Source: Marsupella aquatica
Taxonomy: Eukaryota; Marchantiophyta
Direction of reading: 5' to 3'
DNA: 64,000 nucleotides
Assembly: GCA_973895155.1 (NCBI GenBank)
Contig: OZ316894.1
Coordinates: 24,862,001-24,926,000 of the forward strand
Part shown: positions 25,077 through 36,800 of the stretch, one piece after another
Position numbering within the stretch: the stretch's first letter is position 1
How the letters are laid out: each line of letters begins with the position of its first letter
The notes under the pieces: generated by a model
Database searches by the model: none
What the model saw: only the letters and a program-made list of their open reading frames with translations
Told to the model about the DNA's origin: nothing
Translations under genes and position numbers: made by a program

Positions 25077-26879
25077 TTAGGAACTCCTTTGATTGTTGAA
25101 ATCATACAAGAAGAGATTGATTCCATCCACCCTTGTTGTCCTGGACGGCTCTAGATTCTCAAAAGGCCAACAAAAGGAAACAACACGAGCACCAGCTGGT
25201 AGCTGTTGACACAGTTTAGGATACAGCTTACTATTCCCCTTGACAGTCAAATACAAGGTCACAACAGAAGCGGTGGAAAGATCAACCAGGAACGCATCTT
25301 TCTGCTCGATAGTGACCATGTGAGTTAACCCTTCCGCTTCCACTGCTTTGGCTCCCTCCTCGAATAGTTTTGGGTCCAGTTCTACTCCGTAACCATGCGC
25401 TCCGTGGTGCTTTGCAGCTGAAATAGAAAATATCTTATTCCTCAGTCATGTGAAACACGTGAAGACAATTGAAAAAACCAACCAGGAACACATCAGTTGC
25501 AATTGGGATGTTTAGGGTTCAATGGGATTTCGGTTAAGTGTATCAAAGGCAAAGCTGGTTCACAGACGGTGGCAAGTAAAGAAGCAATGAATTGATCTCA
25601 ATTTTGGACAAGAAAACGAGGTAAAGAATTTCTCAAGCCTCAAACAAACATGGCAGACTAGGGTACAATGGAATCTTCTCTCCATCTTCATGTGAAAATT
25701 GCTCGACAAATTGCCCATCAGCCGATATCTACTTTTCTCACGATTGACAGTAGTAAGACGACAGAAAAGTGCATTCTAGCCACAATGCAGACTTTCGAGA
25801 CTCTAACAATAGACCACAGTCACGACTCCAATAATCATCTCCATCTTCTCCTCTTCCAAAAACTCAGCAGTGTCCGAGGTAATAAACGGACCCTCTTGAT
25901 AATAAATTTCTCTCAACTTGGTACGTACTTCTCCTTCAAGTTAAAGCTAAACACGATCGTGTTCTCGTCGCTTCGTCTGGATTGCCTGAAGTCCTTGGCA
26001 AAAACGTGAAATCCCAGGGCAAACAGGAATTAGAGGCGTCCAGAGGACGCCCACAGAAGAACTGCAGGCTAGCTTCCCGGTGCATGACAAGTTGGACCAA
26101 TGCTTTTATCCCCTCTCTAAGACTGTAAGAAGAGGCTTCCGCGTTCCTAACGGGTGGTGCCCCTTTGTGCCCTACGTTGCAATGATGGATATCGAGAGGA
26201 TGCAATGTAATCCCTTCCCTTAGCAAAATACAAAATCTGCTGCCCACAAATTGACTTGTTCAAATTAAAGCCGGGGGCGGGAGAGGATAAAAACCAAATG
26301 AGGGATGGTACCATAAGAGGCCCATCTATAGAAGCCATTCATTCCTCCATGCATATTTTCGAAGGACTGACGTGCCAAAGAACGAAGTGCAGGAGCAATG
26401 AACAGTATCTCCTTGTTTTCGGACAAATCAAGAGCAGAGGAATGAAGAGCGGGAGCTATTGAATACTTTCCATTGATTCATTCCAAACACAAAAGAGCGA
26501 AAGAATGACGTGCAGGGCTACCACAACCCTAAAACAGAGAAGCAGAAGAAATGGCGTCACCACGGCTGACCGAATTCTCTACGGCTGGAATCATCAAATT
26601 ACGAGAACAGCGGAATTCCGGGTGTAAAAAAGACTAGTTCAACTACTCCACAGCTTGAAAGTAACACGGTCTGTTAGATAGCTACTGACCCGCAATGAGA
26701 AGGCGAGCATCGCCGCATCCAAGGTCCACGACGCGGTCGGTCGAATTGACACCGGCAAGCTGCAGCATGCGGAGGGCAACGTGATGCGGAGTCCCGTGGT
26801 ACGGTGCCAATCGGAAGCCCGCCCAGTACCTGAACCAGAGACCGAGTCTCATGGCCTGAGAGGAGGAGCTGCCAGCCAT
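25077..26879 (-). CDS. SAM-dependent class I methyltransferase, two exons (copy A, apparently intact)
   Basis: Exon 1 is 26879-26690 and exon 2 is 25417-25077 (minus strand). The donor reads GCGG|GTCAGT and the acceptor CTATTTCAG|CTGCAAAG; phase 1 joins cleanly to give about 176 residues. Exon 1 carries APYHGTPHHVALRMLQLAGV and motif I VVDLGCGDARLLIA. Exon 2 carries HGAHGYGVELDPKL (acidic loop, ribose-binding Asp/Glu) and ends LFLYDFNNQRSS. The fold resembles small seven-beta-strand lysine methyltransferases of the FAM173/ATPSCKMT type, but the substrate is unknown. I chose the ATG at 26879 because of its GCGAAATGGC context; the frame stays open to an ATG at 27092 that lies in LINE-derived sequence. 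The intron is about 1.3 kb and contains a 635-bp block absent from copy B. An upstream exon may have been lost. Confidence 0.68.
25701..26335. other. 635-bp block in the methyltransferase intron, absent from copy B
   Basis: Flanking sequence on both sides (CATGTGAAAATTG and ATTCATTCCTCCATGC) is adjacent in copy B near 45160-45170. The block is therefore an insertion in A or a deletion in B. It contains a 103-codon minus-strand frame (26247-25936) without a recognisable domain, and no terminal repeats are evident. Confidence 0.7.
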
Positions 26880-27085
26880 TTCGCCGTAGCCGCTCTCCAC
26901 CACAACATCGCAGGATTTGAGCTCGCAGGAGCTACCAATTAAGGCGATCGCTTGTTCTCGGATCAGAATCGCTTTCAACAACTGCTGGGTCAATGTGGTC
27001 AAGTAAGCTAATTTTTTTCGATGCAAAATTTCGCCACATTCGACCCCTCCAAAAAAGGTTTTTTTCCCTAGAAAAAACCAATTTA

Positions 27086-27720
27086 AATTCATTCAAAAAG
27101 TCAGCATACAACAACAAGACAAGTTAGCATACAATAACAAGACAAGGGAGACAAGTCAGCATACAATAACAAGACAAGGGGGTAGGCACCAGGGTGGACC
27201 AAAGGTCAAAGGAACCCAAAAGAAGGGGTCAGCACCAGGGTGGACCAGAGGCCAAAGGAATTCAAAAGAAGGCCTGCACCAGTAGAGAAACTTGCCACAA
27301 AGAAACTGAAGCCAAATTAGAGGGAGTCTCAAAAGACTGGCCTGCCCGGTGAACAGGTGCCGGCGCTGGCGGGGCACCTAACAGTGGGTCCGTGATAGAC
27401 CAAATCTATAAGCCTAGCCTAGCCTGCAGTACTGGTTCTACCTCTGCAAAAGAGACACATGGAGGACCGGTGAACAGTTGCCGACGGGACACCTAACAGT
27501 GGGTCTGCGATAGACAAAAAAAACTATCAGCCTAGCCGGCAGTACTGGTTCTAGCCCTTCAAAAGAGACACATGGAGGACGTGGTATCAATCTAGCTTGC
27601 AGTACAGGTTCTACTCCTGCAAAAGAGACACATGGAGGACCCGGAGGGAAAGGTGGGATCTGCAATATGTCTTTGTGAATTTCTCAGAGTGCAATCCAGG
27701 ATCCCCAAAACAATTTTGTC
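27086..27720 (-). mobile_element. LINE 3' UTR fragment with internal repeats
   Basis: The tail motif ATTCATTCAAAAAG followed by CAGCATACAA, and later CAGTGGGTCCGTGA, match the 3' UTR of the LINE at 21.4-23.4 kb in the same minus orientation. The fragment has three copies of a CAGCATACAATAACAAGACAA-type unit (27110-27180). It also has three copies of a 45-60-bp unit ending AAAGAGACACATGGAGGAC (around 27460, 27575 and 27640). No ORF remains. It sits directly upstream of the methyltransferase gene, within the interval missing from copy B. Confidence 0.75.
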
Positions 27721-27960
27721 ACTTTTGCTATCCCAATAGAAAGTTGGTATCCCAGTAGCCAGTTTCTCACCTAGTCTTAGACTCCAATTGCACTCAAGTA
27801 CTTATGCTAAATGTTTTCGGGATGTGTCTTAATAATTGCAGATCAAGATGTGACAATATACATAAGACCCGACATAAGATGTACAAGGTCAGTGTACTAT
27901 GTCAGTCAATACCATGATAAACCCAATATTTTGTTTATCTCACCAAGTGTCATTCTAAGG

Positions 27961-29760
27961 GCTAGGTTCCATGGGCCAGGTGCAGGATGTACAATCACTC
28001 CCTCTGACACCGCCTGGGGCCCAAATTACGTGTATGCCAAACACAGTAAAGTTTTGAAGGTAGGAAATGCAATCTAGGTGAATTGTTTATAGCACTGCTT
28101 GTGATAAGGAAATAAGTTTTGGGGAGGGCATACACATGGAACTTGCTTTGAACTTTGTTCTGTAGCAGATAAAAGGACTATTATTTTATCATATGAAAAA
28201 ATAAATCTTATTTACGGAGCCCCATTAGGGGTCCCTTGCAAATTCCCTGGCACGAGGATGCGCCACATCATCGAGGTCGTATGGTGACAAACAGGATAGA
28301 GCAGGTTTTCTGGAAAACAAAAAGGTCCTTGATATGTTTGTGTTCATATTCGTGTAAATTATGGGGCGTCATGCCATAAATATTAAGCGTGAAAAAAACC
28401 AGAATACAAAGGAAAAGATGTCATTTTTTCACTGTAATCGTATTAGTTACCTTTCGAGTGTTTTCAAATTATTTACTATGTAATTAGTTAGGTAACTGCC
28501 TCTAAAATAACATAAGTAAGTAACTGCTCATACGTGATCCTCTCTCTTTTGATGTGAGAGATACCAATAAGAGATGACTGTGAACAGGGTACTGTCATTC
28601 TATCACATTGTGTCGAAGAAACGGAGGAGCGATCTTCAACTGAGTTTTGAGTTGTGAGGTGAATGGTGGATATCGTATGATCGTATAACTTGCACACACT
28701 TAAAGAACCGTCACCGACTCAAGAAATGCAACATCAAAAAATGCCCACCTCCCTTTCTTGATGAACTACCCTGACCAAGACAACGGGGAGACTCAAAACC
28801 ATTGGTTATTGCCTTGCTGAAATTGATTTCACTTCATCACAAACATTCTTTAGATGAACATGATGGGGGACCACGGATTAATTATAAAGTGTCAACTACA
28901 AGTTAGAGTTGGGGCCTAGGCTTCTGGAGTGAAGCCTCTAGATTGTAACTCCATGGTTCATCATGTGGATTGGAAAACTCATGACTATGATGTATGTTAA
29001 ATGATAACAATGCATGCTATTTGTCACGATTTCTATTTATACTAAAAAATGAGCTCTATGGCCCCACCATAACATATGTGCATAGAAGAGAGATATGCCT
29101 AGAAAAGAATATGGTATGTTATGTATGATTATTAAAATGATCTCATACATGATGCTTTTTTTATCATCTTATTAACCTTCAAAAAATGTGAATAAGGAAT
29201 ATATTTTGGTGACAATTTGTTTGTCTTCCCCTCTATTCATGTTCTTTGCACAGGTAGTGGGGACTAGTTCTTTCTAATTACAGAACAATCGTTTATTTAT
29301 TTACGGTAGATCATGTGTTAATATTATGTGGCAAAACTGTAAAAGAATTTACTCTGTGAATAGTGTATGTAATTAATCTCATTGTTACACTCATAGCAGC
29401 CCCCTAGAGTATCACAATGTTGTGCATGTTTATTGTGAAGGAAAACGGGTCGGGTTCAATTCTGGCACTGGGTTTGTGTGCTCAGCTGGTGCCAGTTTTA
29501 GACCTGGGAAATTATAAATGAACGAATGAGAAAGGGAAAAAGCCTAAAAAATAACATGAAGGGGTTTTTTAAAACACAAGATACCACAAATTAAACTTAA
29601 AATTAAAGGGGTTCAAATCCCTCTGTCGCGGTTTCCTTCCAATTTCACATGAATAAATTACAAAGGAAAGACTTTCATAGGACAAATCAAAACTGAATTA
29701 TAAGATAATAACTGGAAAATGTTCATTCTGAGAAAGTCAGATGGCTTCTCTAGCTATGAT
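27961..29760. other. no supported gene
   Basis: AT-rich sequence with only short frames. A small AGGCTTC/GAAGCCT hairpin lies near 28918-28937. I see no coding or RNA feature. Confidence 0.55.
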
Positions 29761-29765
29761 GGGTG

Positions 29766-30113
29766 TGTTAGGATTTACTCTTAGGTCTAGAGTTACGAAT
29801 GTACCGTAGTTAGGGCTAACCTTAGTCGCAGACTTGGTTAGGTTAGTCATGTTGTGCATACTCTATAACCAAGCAGTGTTTGCTTGGAGAGGGGGAACTC
29901 AGGCTCATTGTGACGGAGCTAGTTGAGAGATAGCGAGAGCTTGCATTGTGGATGCTTGGTATGGCCGGTCAGCCTAGAGTGCAGTAATAAAAGCTCGTGT
30001 GTGTTCCCGTGGACGTAGCCTCATGTGGAGTGAACCACGTATCTCTCGGTGTCGACTATTGTGTGTTGGATGGTTCATGGGCTTGCTGTTGCGATCGTCG
30101 TCTATGCTCAACA
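29766..30113 (+). mobile_element. solo LTR of a copia family related to the nearby element
   Basis: A 348-bp sequence starts TGTTAG and ends CTCAACA. The perfect 5-bp repeat GGGTG flanks it at 29761-29765 and 30114-30118. Its second half is very close to the LTRs of the element at 30759 (shared GTGTGTTCCCGTGGA and CATGTGGAG), while the U3-like first half has diverged. No internal region is attached, so it is a solo LTR left by LTR-LTR recombination of a full element. Confidence 0.92.
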
Positions 30114-30469
30114 GGGTGTGAGGAAGTCTGGTCATCGTCTCTTAATTCCTTCATGATGTTTCTCTTTTTAATTTGTTGGTGTTATAGCACTCTACTCTTA
30201 CTCAGAATCTGTTAGGCCTTTTAAAAGTATATGAAACCCTGTCAAGAGGGGGTTATGGGCAATGACAGCTCTTCAAGACTAGAGCTAAAGCCCAAATTTT
30301 CCCTGGTGTTATGGTAAGAATGCTCAGTTACTAGGAAGTTAGTGTATTCATACTTAAAAGAGGTCTAACAAGCTACACCAAGGACCCACCAAAGCAAGCC
30401 ATTTTGCATGCAACTTTTCTTCAATTCTATAATTATACTCAATCCCACCTTAAAATACATACTCAATCT

Positions 30470-30720
30470 TTTCTATCTCGACATCTTTTTATCACCTTAA
30501 GTGGCATCTTTATCACACCACGGCATCTTTCCCTCACCCTGGACAATTTTTTCTCTCCTTGACATCTTTCCTTTTTACATCTTTTTCTCATCTCGCTGCC
30601 TTTTCTCTCGTTGATCTCTACTTTTCATTTCAACATCATTTTTCTTTTTTTCTCATCGACATATTTTTTCACCTTGACATCTTTCCGTGTCCCCTACTTG
30701 CCTCAACATCTTTTGTGTAA
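30470..30720 (+). repeat. pyrimidine-rich degenerate repeat (GACATCTTTT motif)
   Basis: Repeated variants of CTCGACATCTTTTT and CACCTTGACATCTTT lie on a T/C-rich strand, related to the array at 9120-9385. The copia element inserted about 40 bp downstream of its end. Confidence 0.7.
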
Positions 30721-30758
30721 CGCACAGGCATCGAGCTAGTGGTTTCTTATGTATAATT

Positions 30759-31106
30759 TGTTAGATATTGCTCTAGTCTTGTGACTCATGAGCTAACCAC
30801 AGTTAGTCTAACTCAGGTTAGGACTTAGCTAATGTTAGCGGTAGTGTTGTTGTGTATATAGCCAGGGCTGATGCCAGACTGTGGTGGAACTTAGGCTCAT
30901 TGTTATGGAGCTAGTTGAGAGATAGGGAGAGCTTGTGCTGTGGATGCTTGGTATGGCCGGCCGGTTGGCCTAGAGTGCAGTAAAGCTCTTGTGTGTTCCC
31001 GTGGATGTAGCCTCATGTGGAGGTGAACCACGTATCTCTTAGTGTTGACTATTGTGCGTTGAATGGTTCATGGGCTTGCCGTTGTGAATGTTGTCTATGC
31101 TCAACA
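30759..31106 (+). repeat. 5' LTR of the copia element
   Basis: It begins TGTTAGATATTGCTC and ends GCTCAACA, with TG...CA termini. It matches 37529-37871 with about 3 percent substitution plus a 4-bp and a 1-bp gap. A TGTGTATATAGCC stretch about 110 bp in is a possible TATA region. Confidence 0.97.
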
Positions 31107-31108
31107 AG

Positions 31109-31120
31109 TGGTATCAGAGC
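31109..31120 (+). promoter_or_regulatory. primer-binding site, initiator tRNA-Met type
   Basis: TGGTATCAGAGC lies two bases after the 5' LTR. It is complementary to the 3' end of plant initiator tRNA-Met, the standard primer of copia elements. Confidence 0.95.
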
Positions 31121-32749
31121 ATGCCTGGGAGGTGACGAGGCTTTTTCGTGACAGGTTTTTCCAACGTTCATTGTCAATGGTACATTCGGAGTTTTGTCGC
31201 ATGAAACTCGAATGTGTGTGGCTGTGAGGATAGGTTAGTGAGAGGGCTTTCTAACGGTGGTTAGAAATCACTGATCGGTATCCGTGGTGCGGAGGAATTG
31301 AAGTTTGCGTCGTTCACGTTTTATTCGTGTTCGACGGTATTTTCGGGGAGAGACCAGAGTTTGTGTTTTTCAACGGTGTGAACTGTGCGGTGCGGGAGGG
31401 ATTGCACATTATAGCTCAAGTTGAAGGTTGAAGCAAGCTGGTCATTTCGGTAGCTGATTTGCTGCCGAGTTGTGACCGAGTGCGACGTGACGAGTGAAGG
31501 AGACGTTCAGGTTTTTTCACAAGCTATGGAGCTTGTTCCCATCTGAACCGGGTTTCTCTTCATGACGTCTGACTCGGTGGACGAAACACGAAGTGCCATG
31601 GCTCAACGGTTTGATTGCGACGAGGCGGTCATTTTGAGCTCGGGATTGGTACTTGACGCGGAGTGAAGGCGATGCGACGGAAACAATTTACTCTGTTGGA
31701 GTTGCAGACTGTGCCGGTGAAATTTGGCAACATTTTTTCCGTCGGCGATGTTCCCCTTTACTCATTGAAAACGATGGCGGTTGAGGTGAGTAATTGCCAC
31801 TTTTTCTAGGGGGGGTCATTTTTGCTTTTAAACGGGTTTTACACACCCTTTTTTAGTGTGTACTGTGTGTATACACACACAGTATAGGCCGGCCCCGCGT
31901 ACCCGGATTTCCCCCCCGCACCCCATTTTTTCTGCCGTAGCGACGAGCTGCGCAGCGCCGGCCGGCGCTTCTCGCGCGCTCGTACGCCTTTTGGAAGCTG
32001 GCCCCAACTCCCTTCGATGCGCCTTCAACGCGCCTTCGCACCCGACCATTTACGCCCGTGCCCTCGCGCTCGCGACCCCTGCTTGCGACCTGGCTCCCTG
32101 CCGGTCGCCTCGCCCTCGCCCTCCCCGGCCATTTTTTCAGGCATACGCGGCTGCGTATGCAATCGCCCGATACTGCCTTGTACACACCTTGTCGCCTGGT
32201 GTACCCGCGCATTTTTAAGGCGTATATTTTGTTAAGGGGATTTAGCACCCCCTTTAGGGGCTTTTAATAGTTTTTTTCTTCCCTCTTGTTTAACTTCGTG
32301 CCGGGACCTGCCGCCCTCCGTTTTAACCACTCCAACAGGGGGAACGGCCCCCTGTGAGACCTGCTGTACTGTGTGGGAATATTCCCAAAAAACAGAGAGC
32401 TGTTTTTTGGCCGTCCTACAAAGATTCTGTCTGTCGAACGGTAACTTTTTTGGTTCTTTTTTGGCAAGGACGTTGCCACTGGAGTTAGCAACGCGACACA
32501 CCGATCACATTGCAATTCCGACGACCGGTTGTACTGGGTATTTTGGTTATTCTCCGAGGTGGTCAAAACGGAGGAGTTTCCCAAGGTTTTACCCACCCCG
32601 ACCAAAATTTGAATAACTTTTCCGTCGAATTTTGATTTTGATTTCGGCTTTCAGTATTGGACTCCTAGCTTTGTGGGCTACATGGCGGTGTTGAGTTTTG
32701 AGTTTTATGAGAAGTTTCAAAAAAAGACATTTTTTCGTGATTGTTTCAT
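31121..32749 (+). other. unusually long untranslated leader of the copia element
   Basis: About 1.63 kb separates the primer site from the gag ATG. It includes a strongly GC-rich island at roughly 31885-32215, bounded on the left by a near-palindromic TACTGTGTGTATACACACAC stretch. A 131-codon minus-strand frame (32248-31853) spans the island but is rich in Arg/Gly/Ala as expected from composition, and I do not call it a gene. The island may be captured sequence. Confidence 0.7.
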
Positions 32750-33805
32750 ATGAGTGACTCAGAGGATACTGGAAGAATTGGCGTCAGTGGAGCTTCAGGA
32801 TCGCAACGGTCAGACAAAGAGTCTGAGGAAGAGCTGCTACCGTTTGAGGAGGAACTAGTGACACCGGTAAGATCACCAGTGCGGCGTGCAGTGGAGGAAG
32901 CTGTACTACTACCAGAGCTGTCGGTAGTAGGGAAGAAGAGGGAGATGGCTAGATTCAGAGGAGTGAAGTTTGAGGTGGAGAAGTACGATGGTCATACTGA
33001 TTACTTGCTGTGGGAGAAGCAAGTGAAGGGTGTTCTACGGGCCATGGGCTTAGCTCATCTGCTTTCATCGCAAGAGTAGTATGATGGAGAGGAGGAGATT
33101 TCAGTGAGGCAGTGGAGACAGGAGCAGGTGATTGCTGTCAATGCAGTGATGTTATATCTCAAGTCGCACATCATCAAGCAGCTGGATGATTATGCGGATT
33201 GCGCGTTACTGTTCAAGGCTCTTAGAGAGAAGTACTACCGGGAAGATGCGTCAGACCGACTATACAAGAAGTCTCTCTTGATGAGCCTCAGGCTCAAAGA
33301 AGGGAGCAAGATGCAAGATCATCTAGATGAATTTGACAGTCTAGCGGTGGATCTGTCAAACCTGGGAAAAGGAGTTGAAGATGAGGATAAGGCCTTGCTT
33401 CTGCTAAGCTCCTTACCGCTGTCATATCAGGGCTTGAAACAGGTGTTGTTGTACAAAGATTTGAAGTCCATTTCGTATAATGAGGTGGTGAGCTCTTTAC
33501 TGTCTGATGATGCTCAGAAGAAGCTTGGTCAATCACAGATAGCATCTTCTTCTGGCACTGCGCTCAATGTGAACAGGGGAAGAGCAGCGCAACGCACGAA
33601 TGGGCTGAACAGGTTTAGATCTATATCACGGGGGAGATCTAAATCCAGAGGGAAATCGCAAGAGAGAAAGCCTCTTGCATGTTGGAATTGTGGCAAGCTT
33701 GGCCACATGAAAAGGGATTATCGAGTAAAGGTCCCTACTGCCTCTGCTAACGCGGCATCGAGCTCGCATGAGGTAGATTTACTCGATGATGATGACATAT
33801 TGTGA
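32750..33805 (+). pseudogene. gag: copia Gag, interrupted by nonsense codons
   Basis: The first ATG is at 32750 (MSDSEDTGRIG). The frame runs to TAG at 33077-33079, continues in the same frame to TGA at 33803-33805, and would then read into protease. The protein has an N-terminal KYDGHTDYLLWEKQVKGVL segment, the typical copia Gag helical region (KALREKYYREDASDRLYKKS), an Arg-rich stretch and a CCHC zinc knuckle at about 33679-33720. The knuckle reads CWNCGKLGHMKRDY, so the fourth ligand Cys is replaced by Tyr. Gag would package element RNA in cytoplasmic particles, but this copy cannot do so intact. Confidence 0.93.
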
Positions 33806-36800
33806 TGTCAAGGTTATGCTCTTAACGTAGTGTCAAATCCAGGTAGTGATGACTGGATTCTAGATAGTGCATGTACTTTTCACATTTGCTCTAGGAGAGA
33901 TTTTTTCAGTTCTTACACGGTTTCCAATGGATCAGTGTTGATGGGAAATGGAATCCCATATCAAGTTGTTGGACTTGGATTTGTAAGATTTCAGATGTTT
34001 GATGGTGCTGTGAGAACGTTGAGGAATGTGAAACATATTCCCACCATGATGAAAAATCTCATTTCACTTGGAGTTTTAGAAGCAAATGGCCATCAGTGGA
34101 GTTTTGCTAATGGTGTCCTTCAGGTTTCAACTGGTACTAAAGTTGTATTGAAGGGAAAGAGACATAGCAATCTATACGTTTTGGAGGGCAGTGTAGTCTG
34201 TGATCAAGCCAATGTAACCTTATCTCATGAGGAGACGGCCCGACTGTGGCACTTCTGTTTGGGCCACATGAGTGAAAAAGGTTTGGTTATTCTTCAACTC
34301 GGGGGTTTCACTTCCACAAAAATGACATATCACGTGCGACGAAGGATAGGGTCATTTTATTGGTTCTAAGGGAAGACTTAAGAATTTTTGTAGAAGAACA
34401 ATAGGGTCTTTTAAATTCAATTTTGAGACTTATAAGAACACTAGGGTCTTTTCAATCCAATTTTTAGAATATTCTAACTTTATAGGGGTTAAAAAAAATT
34501 TAAAAAAATTCTTACATTTTAGGGGGTCCGAGGCCTAAAAACGTCGCAGGCGATGGGGAGGTCCCCATATAGTGAGACCCCCGAGTTATTCAAAAGAAAG
34601 GATTACTTTCTAATTTGCAATATTGTAAGTTGGAATTTTGTGAGCACTGTGTGCTAGGGAAGCAGCACAGGAAACCCTTCGGAGTTGGAACTCACACCAG
34701 CAAGGAGGTACTTGAGTATGTACATAGTGATGTGTGGGGTCCAGCCCCTACTCCCTCACATTCTGGACGGTTATACTATGTCACGTTCATAGACGATTAC
34801 TCAAGGTATGTGTGGATATACTTTATACACAATAAGTCTGATGTTTTTGCCACTTTTAAGGAGTGGAAAGCCCAAGTAGAGAATCAGATTGGTAATAAGG
34901 TGAGATATCTTCGATCGGATAACGACGGTGAATACAGTTCTAGGGAATTTGGAACGTATTGTAAGGAGCAGGGGATTACCCGCTATCTCACAACAAGTTA
35001 TACTCCTCAGCAGAATGGTGTTTTTGAGAGACTCAACCGAACACTATTGGAACGCTCGAGGAGTATGTTGAATCAATCATGCTTACCACAGGAGTTTTGG
35101 GTTGAAGCTGTCAACACTGCAGCTTATTTGGTAAATTTTTCTCCATCCAGTTCTATTGGATTCAAGACGTCATTTGAAATGAGATACGGGCGTCCAACAG
35201 ATTACTTACATCTGAGGATTTTTGAATGTGATGCTTATGTGCTTACACCTTCCCAGCTTCCATCCAAGCTGGAGTCCAAGTCGAAGAAGTGCATTTTCCT
35301 TGGCTATCAGAAAGGTGTGAAGGGTTATAGGTTATGGGATCCAGTAACCTGTAAGCTAATTGTCAGTAGAGATGTATCCTTTAATGAGTCCAGATCATCA
35401 AAGGAGGGGGAGAGTTCTCAGGACTTCTATACTGACAAGGGGAAATCTCCCATCCCGGACCGGGTTGAGGGGGAGATTAGTCATGATGCAATTCATGACA
35501 GGAGAGATGGAGAAGCTCCGGGTTTGGAGCTGGTTCCTGTGATCGAACAAGAGGAGCAGATTATTGCTGGGGTACCTCAAATTCGACCAGCAGCAGCAGA
35601 TCAGCCTGAGTCATCTACTAGAAGAACTTCCAGTCGTTCTACTAGAGCTCCTACCAGGTATGGTCAATGGGCAGACTCATCTAAGCTAGATGATATTGAC
35701 ATTGCACCTGATGAAGATGACATGGCTTTGATCTTGGAAGAAGGAGAGCCTTCTTCGTACAATGAGACTTGTGCTTCAGAGCATAAGCATGAGTGGAATG
35801 CAACAATGCAGAGGGAGTTGCAATCTTTGAGTGACAACAAGACATGGAAGCTGGTGGAGCTTCCAAGAGGTCAGCAAGTGGTGGACAGCAAGTGGATTTA
35901 CAAGTTGAAGGATAGTCCTTCAAAGGGTGGAGATAAGATCTACAAGGCAAGGCTTGTTGCCAAGGGGTTCACTCAGGAGAAAGGAGTGGACTACAATGAG
36001 GTCTTTTCACCGGTGGCTAAGTATTCCACAATACGGATCTTGTGTCAGCTTGTTGTATTTTTTGGTCTGGTGATGGATCAGATGGATGTTGTTACTGCTT
36101 TTCTCTAGGGCAACTTGGAAGAGTTGATCTTCATGAGACAGCCACTAGGCTTTATGAAGAAGAGCCAAGAGAACTTAGTTTGCAGATTGCTCAAGTCCTT
36201 GTATGGATTGAAGCAGTCTTCCAGACAGTGGAACAAGCAGTTTGATGATTTCATGTTTGCTCAAGGTTTTACAAGGATGGTGTATGATCCTTGTGTGTAT
36301 ACGAAATCAACCAAGAATGATGTGTTTGGTTTCATCATTCTAGTGATCTATGTGGATGACATGCTGATTGTGGCTAAAGATCAATCTGAAGTTGACAGTC
36401 TGAAGGCGAAATTAAGTGCTGAATTCAGGATGAAGGATCTTGGTAAGGCCAAGAGGATCTTAGGGATGAAGATTTTTAGGAACTCTGATACTGGACAGTT
36501 GTGCTTGAGTCAGGGCCAGTATGCGAGGAAAGTACTTGCACGATTCAACATGGAAAACTGTAAGCCAGTGAGTATTCCTTTAGCTTCACATTTCAAGTTA
36601 TCATCAACTTTCTCTCCTACGGATGCTGTGGAGAAAGGTCTGATGGCTAAGATTCCTTATGAGAAGACAGTAGGCAGTCTGATGTATTTGATGACTTGTA
36701 CTAGGCCTGACTTGGCCCTAGCGATGGGCAAGGTTAGCAGATTCATGTCAAATCCAGGGAAGGTAGAGTCATTGGGAAGCTATGAAGTGGATTCTCAGGT

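Larger units (their letters stand above)
20928..27960. repeat. segmental duplication, copy A
   Basis: Long collinear stretches match 42565-46110 (copy B): 20928-21445, 23421-25700, 26335-26909 and about 27735-27960. Matches run for tens of bases with scattered substitutions and small indels. Copy A has extra material that copy B lacks: a LINE (about 21449-23420), about 230 bp near 24640-24860, about 635 bp at 25701-26335, and the 26910-27734 interval with a second LINE fragment. The shared part includes a methyltransferase gene. Confidence 0.9.

Noticed and set aside
29600-29640. tRNA-like T-arm GGGGTTCAAATCCC
   Set aside because: No A box, D arm or acceptor pairing upstream; the 5' side is A-rich low-complexity sequence.
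31853-32248. 131-codon minus-strand Arg/Gly-rich frame in the copia leader
   Set aside because: It follows from high GC content, overlaps plus-strand frames of similar length and has no motif.
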